A stretch of DNA of 64,000 nt, taken from contig CP067345.1 of assembly GCA_020641055.1 (NCBI GenBank), positions 1,915,317 through 1,979,316 on the forward strand, in the 5' to 3' direction. The notes beneath the pieces were generated by a model. The model saw nothing but the letters and a program-made list of their open reading frames with translations. It ran no database searches and was not told where the DNA came from. This DNA is from Clostridioides sp. ES-S-0010-02. GTDB lineage: Bacteria; Bacillota; Clostridia; Peptostreptococcales; Peptostreptococcaceae. Numbering within the stretch: position 1 is the first letter of the stretch; each line of letters starts with the position of its first letter. The translations under genes were made by a program, and so were the position numbers. Below, one piece after another: positions 9,266 through 18,504 of the stretch.

Positions 9266-9709
9266 ATGAGATACGTACATACAAATATAATAGCAAGAGA
9301 CTGGGAAAAGCTGTCTGAATTTTATAAAGATGTATTTGAATGCAGAAAAGTACCACCACAAAGAAACCTAAAAGGTGAATGGTTGGATAGATTGACAGGG
9401 ATAAAAGATGCTCATATTGAAGGTGTGCACTTAGCTTTACCTGGATATGATGATTGTTTACCAACATTAGAAATATTTTCATATAATTTATATGGTGAAG
9501 TGCTTCAAAAAAATATAAATAATTATGGTTTTTCACACATCGCATTTGAAATTGAAAATGTTGAAGAAACCCTAAATAAAATAAAAAGTGCAGGTGGAGG
9601 TCAAGTTGGAGAAATTGTTAAAACAAAATATCCTAATGGACAAGTTGCTACATTTGTATATGCAACAGATATAGAGGGAAATATTATTGAATTACAGAGC
9701 TGGGATTAA
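9266..9709 (+). CDS. VOC (glyoxalase/bleomycin-resistance) family protein
   Basis: The 147-residue protein has the two beta-alpha-beta-beta-beta modules of the vicinal oxygen chelate family: RYVHTNIIARDWEKLSEFYKDVF at the start, and SHIAFEIENVEETLNKIKSAGG, ATDIEGNIIELQSW at the end. A His in the N-terminal strand (VHTNI), a His in FSHIAFE and the Glu in IIELQSW are positioned as metal ligands. I start it at ATG 9266, seven bases after AAGGAG; a longer reading from 9221 lacks a ribosome binding site. The reaction is unknown; relatives include lactoylglutathione lyases and dioxygenases. Confidence 0.8.
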   Translation: MRYVHTNIIARDWEKLSEFYKDVFECRKVPPQRNLKGEWLDRLTGIKDAHIEGVHLALPGYDDCLPTLEIFSYNLYGEVLQKNINNYGFSHIAFEIENVEETLNKIKSAGGGQVGEIVKTKYPNGQVATFVYATDIEGNIIELQSWD

Positions 9710-9810
9710 ATAATAACACAAACAAATTTTTATTTATATTACAAAAAATTTAAAAAGGGTGTTATTAAAATATGTAATTAGACATATCTATTATGTATTG
9801 ATAATACTTT

Positions 9811-9890
9811 TTTAATAAATTGGTCATCCTGCAATTTTATCAAATGGTCTTGCTTTCTTAAAAATAGCTAAAGGTTTTCTTAAGAAGTAA
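9811..9890 (+). pseudogene. Fossil C-terminus of a second alpha/beta hydrolase
   Basis: From 9822 to the TAA at 9888-9890 the plus strand reads GHPAILSNGLAFLKIAKGFLKK, nearly the same as the C-terminus of the intact hydrolase encoded by 8419-9183 (GHPAILSNGLIFSNVAKKFLKE). Just upstream, TTTAATAAA matches the codons for Phe-Asn-Lys that precede this motif in the intact gene, but a base is missing before the glycine codon. Nothing earlier in the gene remains. The tail of a paralogous gene has therefore survived a deletion. Confidence 0.8.
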
Positions 9891-9966
9891 TTTAAAAAGT
9901 TTTTGTATATAATAATGAATAACAAACAATGGAAGAGAGACTTATAAAAAATAACAAACATTGTTT

Positions 9967-10013
9967 AAAAAGGATACTTGAGTATCTCATAGAATTTATC
10001 AAGTATCCTTTTA
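9967..10013. terminator. Terminator hairpin between the fossil hydrolase and lysR
   Basis: AAAAAGGATACTTGA pairs with TCAAGTATCCTTTT around a 17-base loop. A-rich and T-rich flanks allow use from both sides. It sits five bases beyond the lysR stop codon. Confidence 0.8.
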
Positions 10014-10017
10014 AATG

Positions 10018-10875
10018 CTAAATTAATTTACATAGTTTTTCTAATGAGGCAGATTTATACTTATTTTTATTTATTACTACAGTAATATCATTAAAAAGTT
10101 TAAAATCAGGAATAAATATCTGTATAAGGTTTCCTTTTTCTATTTCTTGCTCAACTAGAATTTTAGGAAGAATTGAAACACCTAAACTATTTTTAGTAGC
10201 TTCTATTAGGGATTGTGAATCTACACTTTCCCAGCTTGCATGTACTTTGTAACCTTGCAAGGTTACAGCTGATTCAAAAGTTTCACGTACAGCACTTCCT
10301 CTTTCTCGTAATAGTAAATCCATACCCAATAGTTGAGATAAACTTAACTCGGCAGTATTGCAATAGCTTGGTGAAGATACAATGCATAATTCATAAGAAG
10401 AAAATTTTCTGATTTCTAATGCGCCTTGTATGATTTTCCCTTCAATAAAAGCTATATCAACCTTTCCTTGTTTCAATAATTTTAATGCTTTTAATGCACT
10501 ATGAACTTCAACATTAATCTTAGTATTTGGAGATATTTCTTGAAATCTCCTTATTAATTGAGGCAGCCATATTTGAGCAAACGTAATACAAGACGCAATA
10601 TGTATGGGCGTTTCACACTCTAAGTTTTTAATCCTTGATTCAACATTTTCTAAATTTTCAAGTATTGGCAAAATTTCTTGTAAAAGAAGTTCTCCTGTTT
10701 TTGTTAATTTAACACTTTTATGTAATCGCTCAAATAATTTGGTTTCAGCCTCATTCTCAAGCTCTCTTATTGCATGGGAAACTGCTGATTGTGTAATAAA
10801 TAGATTATTTGCAGCTTTAGTGAAATTTTCTACTCTTGCAACTTCTCTAAAAATAATGCAATGTTTAAAATTCAT
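10018..10875 (-). CDS. LysR-family transcriptional regulator of the chromate transporter
   Basis: The 285-residue protein begins with a LysR winged helix-turn-helix (FREVARVENFTKAANNLFITQSAVSHAIRELENE, about residues 8-41). An effector-binding domain follows from about residue 90 (PIHIASCITFAQIWLPQLIRRFQE). It is transcribed divergently from the two-gene CHR-type transporter, the standard arrangement for a LysR regulator and its target. A perfect interrupted palindrome in the divergent promoter region, just upstream of its own ribosome binding site, is a likely operator for autoregulation and control of the transporter. The co-inducer is unknown. Confidence 0.9.
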   Translation of the reverse strand: MNFKHCIIFREVARVENFTKAANNLFITQSAVSHAIRELENEAETKLFERLHKSVKLTKTGELLLQEILPILENLENVESRIKNLECETPIHIASCITFAQIWLPQLIRRFQEISPNTKINVEVHSALKALKLLKQGKVDIAFIEGKIIQGALEIRKFSSYELCIVSSPSYCNTAELSLSQLLGMDLLLRERGSAVRETFESAVTLQGYKVHASWESVDSQSLIEATKNSLGVSILPKILVEQEIEKGNLIQIFIPDFKLFNDITVVINKNKYKSASLEKLCKLI

Positions 10876-10892
10876 AATTAGACTCCTTTACT

Positions 10893-10909
10893 CATGAATT
10901 AAATTCATG
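10893..10909. promoter_or_regulatory. Palindromic LysR-type operator candidate
   Basis: CATGAATT-A-AATTCATG is a perfect 8+1+8 palindrome in the 113-base divergent region between lysR and the first transporter gene. It contains ATTAAAT-type symmetry compatible with the T-N11-A LysR box. It lies about four bases upstream of the lysR ribosome binding site and about 80 bases before the transporter start. Confidence 0.6.
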
Positions 10910-10988
10910 TCTGCAACAATATTTTATCATTTTACAAATAGCAGTACAACATTTATAATATGTCCATGTGCACATAGAAAGGAATATT

Positions 10989-11561
10989 ATGAGAAAAAAT
11001 ATTAAATTGTATTTATGGCTTTGCTATATAAGTTTATTTATAAGTGCCTTTACTTTTGGTGGTGGATACGTTGTTGTTCCTATGATAAAAAAGTACTATG
11101 TTATGGATAAAAAAATATTTAGTGAATCAGAGCTTATGGAAATGGCTACAATTGCTCAATCTTCACCTGGAGCAATTGCAATCAACTTAAGCATTTTAGC
11201 AGGTAAAAGAACAGCTGGATTTATAGGAGTAATTATCAGTTGTATTTGTTCAATTATACCTCCTATAGTAATTTTAGGACTTGTTTCAAGGTGGTATGTT
11301 GCGTTTTCTTCAAATATTTATATAATTGCAATCTTAAAAGGTATGCAGGCATGCGTTGCTGCATTGATTGTAGATTTGACTATAGATATGTATAAAATGA
11401 TTCTTAATGAAAAATCAATGTTATTAAATCTATTAGTACCATTTTCATTTATTGCTTGTACTTTCCTTAAAATTAATGTAATACTCGTATTACTTTTAAG
11501 TTGTTTGATTTGTTTATTTGCTATATATATTCAACTTCGAAAAAAGGGGGAGAGTATATGA
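10989..11561 (+). CDS. CHR-family (chromate) transporter, first half-size subunit
   Basis: The 190-residue membrane protein has the CHR motif FTFGGGYVVVPMI near its N-terminus, followed by SSPGAIAINLSILAGKR, and five to six hydrophobic segments. It is one of the short-chain CHR proteins, which work in pairs because each carries only half of a full ChrA. I start it at ATG 10989 behind AAAGGA. The gene overlaps the next by four bases (ATGA), which indicates coupled translation. CHR proteins export chromate in some bacteria, but in an anaerobe another oxyanion or a metabolite is equally possible. Confidence 0.88.
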   Translation: MRKNIKLYLWLCYISLFISAFTFGGGYVVVPMIKKYYVMDKKIFSESELMEMATIAQSSPGAIAINLSILAGKRTAGFIGVIISCICSIIPPIVILGLVSRWYVAFSSNIYIIAILKGMQACVAALIVDLTIDMYKMILNEKSMLLNLLVPFSFIACTFLKINVILVLLLSCLICLFAIYIQLRKKGESI

Positions 11562-12118
11562 TTATAAATTTATTCTTTACGTTTTTGAAAATAGGAATGT
11601 TTAGTATAGGTGGTGGTTATGCTATTATTCCAATTATACAGGAACAGGTAGTTTTTAAGCAAGGATGGATAACACAAAAGGTTTTTACTGATATTATTAC
11701 AATTTCTCAAATGACTCCAGGTCCATTAGCTGTTAATACTTCTACTTTTGTTGGTATGCAAGTGGCAGGAATTGAGGGTGCTATATCAGCAACAGTTGGT
11801 TGTATAATATCAGGAATAATTATTTCTATGTTTTTATATGGATTTTTTAAAAAATATAAGAGTTCGAAATTTGTTTTTGAAATTTTAAATGGACTGAAAG
11901 CATCCTCTTTAGGATTAATCATCTCAGCAGGATTTACAATTATATTGTTGACATTTTTTGGTTCTTCAAATTATTATACTACCAATATTTTCAAAAATAT
12001 AGATATTATAGCTGTTATTTTATTTTGTTGTTCATTGTATTGTTTACGAAAATATAAGATTGGACCTATACTTATGATGGTGTTATCTGGATTGTTTGGA
12101 TTAATTGTATATTTATAA
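11558..12118 (+). CDS. CHR-family (chromate) transporter, second half-size subunit
   Basis: The 186-residue membrane protein has the same CHR signatures as its neighbour: KIGMFSIGGGYAIIPIIQEQV and SQMTPGPLAVNTSTFVGMQVAG. It has about five transmembrane segments. The ATG at 11558 overlaps the TGA of the first subunit and is preceded by GGGGGAG, so the extended frame beginning at 11501 is not the true start. The paired half-size arrangement suggests a heterodimer. A weak terminator hairpin follows at about 12180. Confidence 0.88.
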   Translation: MIINLFFTFLKIGMFSIGGGYAIIPIIQEQVVFKQGWITQKVFTDIITISQMTPGPLAVNTSTFVGMQVAGIEGAISATVGCIISGIIISMFLYGFFKKYKSSKFVFEILNGLKASSLGLIISAGFTIILLTFFGSSNYYTTNIFKNIDIIAVILFCCSLYCLRKYKIGPILMMVLSGLFGLIVYL

Positions 12119-12179
12119 AGAAGGTTAATATATAAGCAAAGAAAGATTTACATATAATTTGCAAAGCTTAAGATATTAT

Positions 12180-12207
12180 GGAGTCTCCTATATTTTAGGA
12201 AACTCCT
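12180..12207. terminator. Weak terminator hairpin
   Basis: GGAGTCTCCTA pairs with TAGGAAACTCC with one mismatch and a short AT loop. The following T-tract is poor. It lies between the convergent transporter and SNF2 genes. Confidence 0.5.
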
Positions 12208-12266
12208 GTTTATCAATTACAAATAACATAGTAGTATTTTATTTTTACTTACTATATATCTTACCT

Positions 12267-15200
12267 TCAATTAAACAAGTCCATTATCTCACTATCAGAT
12301 AAACTTCTTAATACACCTTCGTTAGAAAGCTCTCCATTTATAAATTGATTTATAAGCTCTTTTTTATTTTCTTGTAATTTTATTATCTTTTCTTCTATAG
12401 TGCCTTTAGCAATTAACTTTATAACTTGTACTACATTTTTTTGACCGAATCTATGAGCTCTGTCACTAGCTTGATTTTCTACTGATGGATTCCACCATGG
12501 GTCAAAGTGAATTACAATATCAGCAGTTGTAAGATTTAATCCTGTACCACCTGCCTTTAAAGATATTAAAAAAACTTTTTTGTCAGTACTATTATTAAAT
12601 TTATCTACAAGTTCAAGCCTTTCTTTAGCATTAGTTTTACCATCTATATAGTGATATGCAATTTTACACTTATCAAGTTCCTTGCCTATATTTTTAAGGA
12701 CAGATGTAAATTGTGAAAATAATAATATCTTGTGATTTTCATTTATACTATCTCTAAGTATTTCTAGACATGTTTCTATTTTTGAACTTTTTTTATTATA
12801 ATCTTTTACCACTATACTTGGGTCTAAACAAAGCTGTCTTAGTTTAGTTAAATAAGAGAAAATAACTATTTTATCTTTCTTAAGATTTTTATCTTTCATT
12901 TTATCTTGTATATCTTTTGCATACACACTATATATTTTTTTCTGTTCCTTATTTAATTCAACAAAAAAGTTTTTCTCAATCTTGTCTGGGAGTTCTTTCA
13001 TTACTTCTTTTTTACTTCTTCTAAGAATAAAAGGCTTTATAAGTCTTTTTAAATTTTCAACATTATCTTCTTTATTTATAAATAACTCTTGAAATTTTCC
13101 TCTACTATATAAATATCCAGGCATTATAAAATCAAATATAGACCATAACTCTACTAAATTGTTTTCCATAGGTGTACCAGTAAGTGCAAATTTATTTTTT
13201 GCATTTATATTTTTTACAGCTTCTGTTACTAAAGCCACTGGATTTTTAATGTTTTGAGCCTCATCTATTACACAATAATCAAAAATTATTTCATTATATT
13301 TTTCTAAGTCATTTCTAAGAGTACCATATGTTGTAAGGACTACATTAAAATCGTTTATTTCTCTAAAGCACTTTTCTCTATCTTTTTTATTTCCATGTAT
13401 CAATAGAACTTTTATATCTGGAGCAAATTTTTCAAATTCATTTTTCCAATTATAAATAAGTGATGTTGGCGTAACAATAATACTTTTTTTATTGAATACA
13501 GATAGTAAAAATGTAATAGTTTGTATTGTTTTTCCAAGACCCATTTCATCAGCTAATATACCACCAAATTTATAAAAATCTAAAACTTTAAACCAATTAA
13601 AACCATTTATTTGGTAGTCACGTAGATTTGCTTTTAAATTACTTGGAATTTCTGAATTTATAACATTAAAATTTCTAAATTTAGCACATGTATTTTCTAA
13701 TTCATTTTTACCAGTTATAAATTTTAAATCTTTACCTTTTATCATTTCATTTATATATAGAGCTTTATTATTATGAATTTTATTATCTTTTGATTTATCA
13801 ATTACATCCAAATTTTCAACCAGTTCAAAAAAATCTTTAGTTTCTTTTTCTGATAAGTCTATAAAACTTCCATCTTTTAGCTTATAAAAAGTACGTTTTT
13901 CTTGGAGAGCTTTTAGAATATCTTTGTACTCTTTTGGATTTATATCAGATATATTAAAATTAAATTCTAGATAATTTTGATTAGTTTGATTAATTGAAGC
14001 TTGAATTGATGAAGAATTATATATTTTCTTCAATTTAAACTTTTCAGAATAATAGATATCTCCAAATTCCTTTAAAGATTCTAACTGTGAATCTAAAAAT
14101 GTAAATAGGTCATAGTCAGTTCCTTTAAATGTATATCTGTTATTTTCTTTTACAAATTGTGAAGAAAGCATTTTATTTTCAATTTTAGCCTCCTTTTGTA
14201 TATTGGGAAGTATAAATTTTTTACCACTTTCATCATCATAGATATACTTTATGTCGCAACATACATTGCCACCAATTATATCAAAGTAAAACTCTGTTTC
14301 AAAATTATTTGCTATATTATTTTTTATGTTTTCATCCAAATAAACTTCTTTGGATATTGACTTTAATTTAGGCACTAATAGCCCTAAAACATCTTTAGAG
14401 TCTTCTTTATCAAATTTTAATTCCTTAGATTTTGATAATACTTGATAGATTTTTGAATAATCTCGAGCCTTTTTATGAGACAATAAGTAGATATTATTCT
14501 CATATAAAAGTACATCACCTTTTCTACTAAGTGGAACAGGTAGTAAGTCTTTGGAGGATAAGACAATTTTATCTTCTATATTTTTAAAATTAAATTTTAT
14601 TGGTAAAATATCACTTGATACTTTTGGATGATATTCTTTCTTAGAAAAAATTAGAGTAAAATCCTTGTCCTTAAGAGCATTCAAAAATTGTTTCAGAGAA
14701 CTCATATTTATTTCCATGAACTTTTTTGAGTATGACGAAGAAAAATTATATGAAAGATTTGTTCCATATTCTTCTATCATATCTATTAACTTCTCATCTT
14801 CATCAGCAAAATAATGGATGTTAGGATTATAAATAAATTTTTTTCCAAACTCCAATTCATATCCATTAAGTTTTGAATATGCAAATTCAGTGATATTTTT
14901 TAAAACATACATTTTATCGATTCCAATTTTAAACTCAGCAATTGCTTTGTTTGAATCAATGTTTAATAATACATCTAAATTGACTCTTTCTTTTTTAGTA
15001 TCATTTAAAAAAGAAAGTAGTTGTTTACTTAAGTCCAAGCCGACTTTAGAATCAGTCTTAGAAAGTTTATCTTTATCATCATCTAATATATCTATTAGAA
15101 CAGGAGGAATGTCATTTTTACTTTTTATTTGCTTTAGGCTTTTTATCACAATAGCAACTAGATGTTTACATATAAAGATGCCTCGATTTGTAATATTTGA

Positions 15201-15464
15201 TTGACAATCAACACAACTACAGTCACTTTCAATTATTTTAAAGTGTTTTATATCTATTGTTATTGAATTAAAATAAAAGCTATAATTATCCTCAGAATTG
15301 ACTCCACCACGAAATGTTAGCAAGTTATTTTGTAAGTCATCAATATCAATGTCTATATAATCAACTAATTGATTACTATAGTATTTTATACCTCTTGACC
15401 ATCTTGATGGTTCTGTATTTCTTTTGATTAATTTATATATCATATCTATTTTCATTTTATTCAC
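12267..15464 (-). CDS. SNF2-family helicase with SWIM zinc finger
   Basis: This 1065-residue DNA-dependent ATPase starts with a SWIM zinc-binding motif (Cys82-x-Cys84 ... Cys99-x-His101) and a long middle region typical of bacterial SNF2 proteins. The C-terminal half is a complete Swi2/Snf2 motor: DEMGLGKTIQTITFLL (motif I), VVLTTYGTLRNDL, DEAQNIKN (motif II, DEAQ), LTGTPMENNLVELWS (III), LRRSKKEV, and in the second lobe ISLKAGGTGLNLTTAD, DPWWNP and QASDRAHRFGQ (V-VI). Bacterial members associate with RNA polymerase or remodel protein-DNA complexes. The exact role is unknown. It is a single gene, convergent with the transporter genes. A GGTGAA element lies just upstream of the ATG. Confidence 0.92.
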   Translation of the reverse strand: MNKMKIDMIYKLIKRNTEPSRWSRGIKYYSNQLVDYIDIDIDDLQNNLLTFRGGVNSEDNYSFYFNSITIDIKHFKIIESDCSCVDCQSNITNRGIFICKHLVAIVIKSLKQIKSKNDIPPVLIDILDDDKDKLSKTDSKVGLDLSKQLLSFLNDTKKERVNLDVLLNIDSNKAIAEFKIGIDKMYVLKNITEFAYSKLNGYELEFGKKFIYNPNIHYFADEDEKLIDMIEEYGTNLSYNFSSSYSKKFMEINMSSLKQFLNALKDKDFTLIFSKKEYHPKVSSDILPIKFNFKNIEDKIVLSSKDLLPVPLSRKGDVLLYENNIYLLSHKKARDYSKIYQVLSKSKELKFDKEDSKDVLGLLVPKLKSISKEVYLDENIKNNIANNFETEFYFDIIGGNVCCDIKYIYDDESGKKFILPNIQKEAKIENKMLSSQFVKENNRYTFKGTDYDLFTFLDSQLESLKEFGDIYYSEKFKLKKIYNSSSIQASINQTNQNYLEFNFNISDINPKEYKDILKALQEKRTFYKLKDGSFIDLSEKETKDFFELVENLDVIDKSKDNKIHNNKALYINEMIKGKDLKFITGKNELENTCAKFRNFNVINSEIPSNLKANLRDYQINGFNWFKVLDFYKFGGILADEMGLGKTIQTITFLLSVFNKKSIIVTPTSLIYNWKNEFEKFAPDIKVLLIHGNKKDREKCFREINDFNVVLTTYGTLRNDLEKYNEIIFDYCVIDEAQNIKNPVALVTEAVKNINAKNKFALTGTPMENNLVELWSIFDFIMPGYLYSRGKFQELFINKEDNVENLKRLIKPFILRRSKKEVMKELPDKIEKNFFVELNKEQKKIYSVYAKDIQDKMKDKNLKKDKIVIFSYLTKLRQLCLDPSIVVKDYNKKSSKIETCLEILRDSINENHKILLFSQFTSVLKNIGKELDKCKIAYHYIDGKTNAKERLELVDKFNNSTDKKVFLISLKAGGTGLNLTTADIVIHFDPWWNPSVENQASDRAHRFGQKNVVQVIKLIAKGTIEEKIIKLQENKKELINQFINGELSNEGVLRSLSDSEIMDLFN

Positions 15465-15768
15465 CTTACCTCACTGTATATATTATAATCTAAATCTATT
15501 CAATTTACACTCTAAATACAGTGTTTAAATTAAAGCATATATAAATAGCTTTTATCTATTGCAAAATATATATAAATAACAATTTGCTATTAGATTTTTA
15601 TTGTAATCTCCTGTAAACTAGGAGTGAAAAATAATGATTTAAGTAGTTTATAAATGTATATAAAATTTAATTATTAAAAACATATTTTAAGTTTATGATA
15701 TTTAAATTAAAAGAATGTATAATAATTATAGTGTTTTATATTTATCATTGGGAAAGGAAGATATTGAT

Positions 15769-17889
15769 ATGGATAGTTATAAATTGATTAAGGCTAAGAT
15801 ACCATGTAAGGAAACAGGAATAGAAATAAAGAAGACTTTATGTGATATTTGTTCTCCAGGAATTCATTGTGGAATTGATGCATATGTCAAAGATGGCAAA
15901 GTAATAAAAATAGAAGGAACAAAAGAGCATCCAATGAACAGAGGGTTGTTGTGTACAAAGGGGCTTTGTAATAGAGAATATATGTATCGAGAAGATAGAA
16001 TAAAAACACCACTGAAGAGGATTGGAAAAAGAGGTGAAGGAAAGTTTAAGCCAATATCATGGGAAGAAGCTTATAGTGAAATAGGGGGAAAATTAAATAA
16101 AATAAAAGACGAATATGGAGCAAAACATGTAGCATTTTTTACAGGGTATGGAAAGTGGTATAGACCGTTTTTACAAAGGTTTGCATCTTCATTTGGTTCT
16201 CCTAATTATGGTACAGAATCAAGCTCCTGTTCAACATCAGCACAGATGGCTGGAAATGTTGCAACTGGGAGAAATTTTACAATGCAGGATATGGAAAATG
16301 CAAATACTTATTTAGGTTGGGGGTTTAATCCATACTACTCTAAATTTTTAAATAGTGTAAATTTAAGTAAACTAAAGGAAAAAGGTTTAAAATTTATAAT
16401 TGTAGACCCTAGGATAACACCAACAACTCAAAAAATATCAGATTTGCACTTGAGAGTTAAGCCTGGTACTGATGGAGCTTTAGCTCTAGGAATGGCTAAT
16501 TTATTTATAGAAAAAGATTTGATAGATAAAGAATACATAGAAAAACATGTACATGGGTTTGATGAATACAAGGAATATGTAAAATTATTTGATTTAGATA
16601 CTGTCAACAAAATTACAGGGGTTTCTAAAGATGATATAGTAAAAGCTGTAGAGATGTTATCGAAAGGTCCATTTTGTATAAATGAAAGTGCTGCTCCAGT
16701 AGTTCATCACCAAAATGGATTTCAAAATTATAGGGCAATGATGTCTCTATCTGCTATAACAGGTAATTATGATAAAATTGGAGGTAACATACCAAAACAA
16801 GATTATTTTGCTGGTAAGGTAGGAGGATTTCAAACATTAGAAAAAGAGTTTGTAAAAGAAGTGCTACCTAAAAATATAAATGAAAGAATTGGTGGGGAAA
16901 GATTTCCTCTTTGGAATGAAATGGTAAATCAATTTCAAGCTATGGATTTAACTCGACAAATAGAAGAAAAGACACCTTATGAAATAAAAGCATTGTTTTG
17001 TCATGGTATAAATGCTAGAATGTTTCCTAATTCAGGTAGGCTTTTTAACGCTCTAAACACTGTAGATTTCTTTGTCAATATAGATTTATTTATGACAGAT
17101 GCATCAAAATATGCAGATATACTTTTACCTGCATGCACATCTTTTGAAAGAGAAGAATGTAAGAGTTATCCAGGTGGATATATTACATATACGAAAAAAG
17201 TAATTGATACATTATATGATTCAAAATCAGATGTAGAAATACTTTCTGACTTAGCAAATGTTATGGACATAGATGATGATTTCTTAAAAGCAGGTTATGA
17301 AGCAAGTATAAGACATATGTTTAAAGGAACTTGTGTAGATGTAGATGAACTTAAAGAAAGTGATTCACCATTGAAATGTAAAGATTTTAAATCATATGAG
17401 GTAGGTTCGTATACAATGGAAGGTTATGATACTAGTACATCTAAGTTTGAATTAAAATCTACAATTATTGAAAAATATAAAGATTTTGGATTAGATACAT
17501 TACCAACATACAAAGAATTTAATGATGATATAGATGAGTATAATTACCTATTAACATCAGGTGCAAGAATTCCAAATGCATTACACTCAAGACTTCATGA
17601 TGTTAAGCTTTCGAGAATATTAAAAAATGAGGCTAGTTGTGACATTTCTAGTTTAGATGCAAAAGACTTAGGTATTAATAATGGAGATTATATAAAAATA
17701 ACTACTAAAATAGGAAGTTTGAATGTCAAGGTCAATGTTACTGATAGAGTTTTATATAAAAACATACATATGTATCATGGATATAGAGAAGCTGATGTAA
17801 ATAGTATCATCTGTGATAATTTTGACCCTTATAGTGGATTCCCTGCATATAGAAGTTGTAAGTGTAAGATTGAAAAAGTGAATAAATAA
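15769..17889 (+). CDS. Molybdopterin (bis-MGD) oxidoreductase catalytic subunit
   Basis: The 706-residue enzyme carries an N-terminal [4Fe-4S] cysteine set (Cys25, Cys28, Cys34, Cys62), a DMSO-reductase-family molybdopterin core (VDPRITPTTQ and VKPGTDGALALGMANLFIEKDLID) and a C-terminal dinucleotide-binding domain ending with GYREADVN. Cys154, in GTESSSCST, sits where the protein ligand to Mo or W is expected, as in formate dehydrogenase or polysulfide reductase-like enzymes. No twin-arginine signal is visible, so it should be cytoplasmic. I start it at ATG 15769 behind GGAAAGGAAG; the in-frame ATG at 15715 lacks a ribosome binding site. It is paired with an Fe-S electron-transfer subunit but no membrane anchor. 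The substrate is not predictable. Confidence 0.88.
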   Translation: MDSYKLIKAKIPCKETGIEIKKTLCDICSPGIHCGIDAYVKDGKVIKIEGTKEHPMNRGLLCTKGLCNREYMYREDRIKTPLKRIGKRGEGKFKPISWEEAYSEIGGKLNKIKDEYGAKHVAFFTGYGKWYRPFLQRFASSFGSPNYGTESSSCSTSAQMAGNVATGRNFTMQDMENANTYLGWGFNPYYSKFLNSVNLSKLKEKGLKFIIVDPRITPTTQKISDLHLRVKPGTDGALALGMANLFIEKDLIDKEYIEKHVHGFDEYKEYVKLFDLDTVNKITGVSKDDIVKAVEMLSKGPFCINESAAPVVHHQNGFQNYRAMMSLSAITGNYDKIGGNIPKQDYFAGKVGGFQTLEKEFVKEVLPKNINERIGGERFPLWNEMVNQFQAMDLTRQIEEKTPYEIKALFCHGINARMFPNSGRLFNALNTVDFFVNIDLFMTDASKYADILLPACTSFEREECKSYPGGYITYTKKVIDTLYDSKSDVEILSDLANVMDIDDDFLKAGYEASIRHMFKGTCVDVDELKESDSPLKCKDFKSYEVGSYTMEGYDTSTSKFELKSTIIEKYKDFGLDTLPTYKEFNDDIDEYNYLLTSGARIPNALHSRLHDVKLSRILKNEASCDISSLDAKDLGINNGDYIKITTKIGSLNVKVNVTDRVLYKNIHMYHGYREADVNSIICDNFDPYSGFPAYRSCKCKIEKVNK

Positions 17890-17902
17890 TTGGGGGGATA
17901 TA

Positions 17903-18334
17903 ATGAAAAGTTTATTTGAATTCAATAAAGAGTTATGTACAGCATGTGGGGCTTGTTTGCTTGCTTGTATAGACCAAAATGATAATGACATAGATAAGGG
18001 TGAATTTTTTAGACATGTATTTACAGTGGAAGAAAAAGAAAAGGTAGAATATTTTTCATTATCATGTGTTCATTGTGATGAAGCAAAATGTGTAGATGTA
18101 TGTCCTAAAGATTGTTTTAAAAAAGAAAATAAATTTGTCATATTAGATAATCAAGATTGTATAGGATGTAAACTTTGTGAAAAAACTTGTGAATATGGAG
18201 CTTTGATTTATGGAAATGATGGTAAAGCAAACAAGTGTAATGGTTGTGTTGAACGAAATGAGTGGGGTATGGATGCACCTTGTGTAATGGTATGTCCTAC
18301 AGGAGCATTAAAGTTTAATATGGAAGTAGATTAA
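17903..18334 (+). CDS. Polyferredoxin electron-transfer subunit (DmsB/HycB type)
   Basis: The 143-residue protein has four cysteine clusters: CTACGACLLAC near the N-terminus, CVHCDEAKCVDVCPKDC, CIGCKLCEKTC, and CNGCVERNEWGMDAPCVMVCP. This is the pattern of the four-cluster DmsB/HycB-type subunits that pass electrons to a molybdopterin catalytic subunit. It starts 13 bases after the molybdoenzyme gene behind GGGGGG, so the two form an operon. The final cluster begins with a C-x2-C-x11-C spacing, usual in this family. A strong terminator follows. Confidence 0.9.
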   Translation: MKSLFEFNKELCTACGACLLACIDQNDNDIDKGEFFRHVFTVEEKEKVEYFSLSCVHCDEAKCVDVCPKDCFKKENKFVILDNQDCIGCKLCEKTCEYGALIYGNDGKANKCNGCVERNEWGMDAPCVMVCPTGALKFNMEVD

Positions 18335-18376
18335 TTATAAATTATAATTTATACTAAGATGTAAAATGAACTTTGT

Positions 18377-18427
18377 AAAAGACTACATTAAATTTGTATT
18401 ATAACTAATTTAATATAGTCTTTTTAT
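18377..18427 (+). terminator. Rho-independent terminator after the molybdoenzyme operon
   Basis: AAAAGACTACATTAAAT pairs with ATTTAATATAGTCTTTTT with one mismatch and ends in a T-run. It can also serve the convergent ATPase gene. Confidence 0.8.
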
Positions 18428-18504
18428 GTATATACTTATAAAATAAAAAATTGAGATAGTTAGAAGTTTAAATTTTTATTTTAAAAAGTTTGTCTTATGG
18501 ATTA

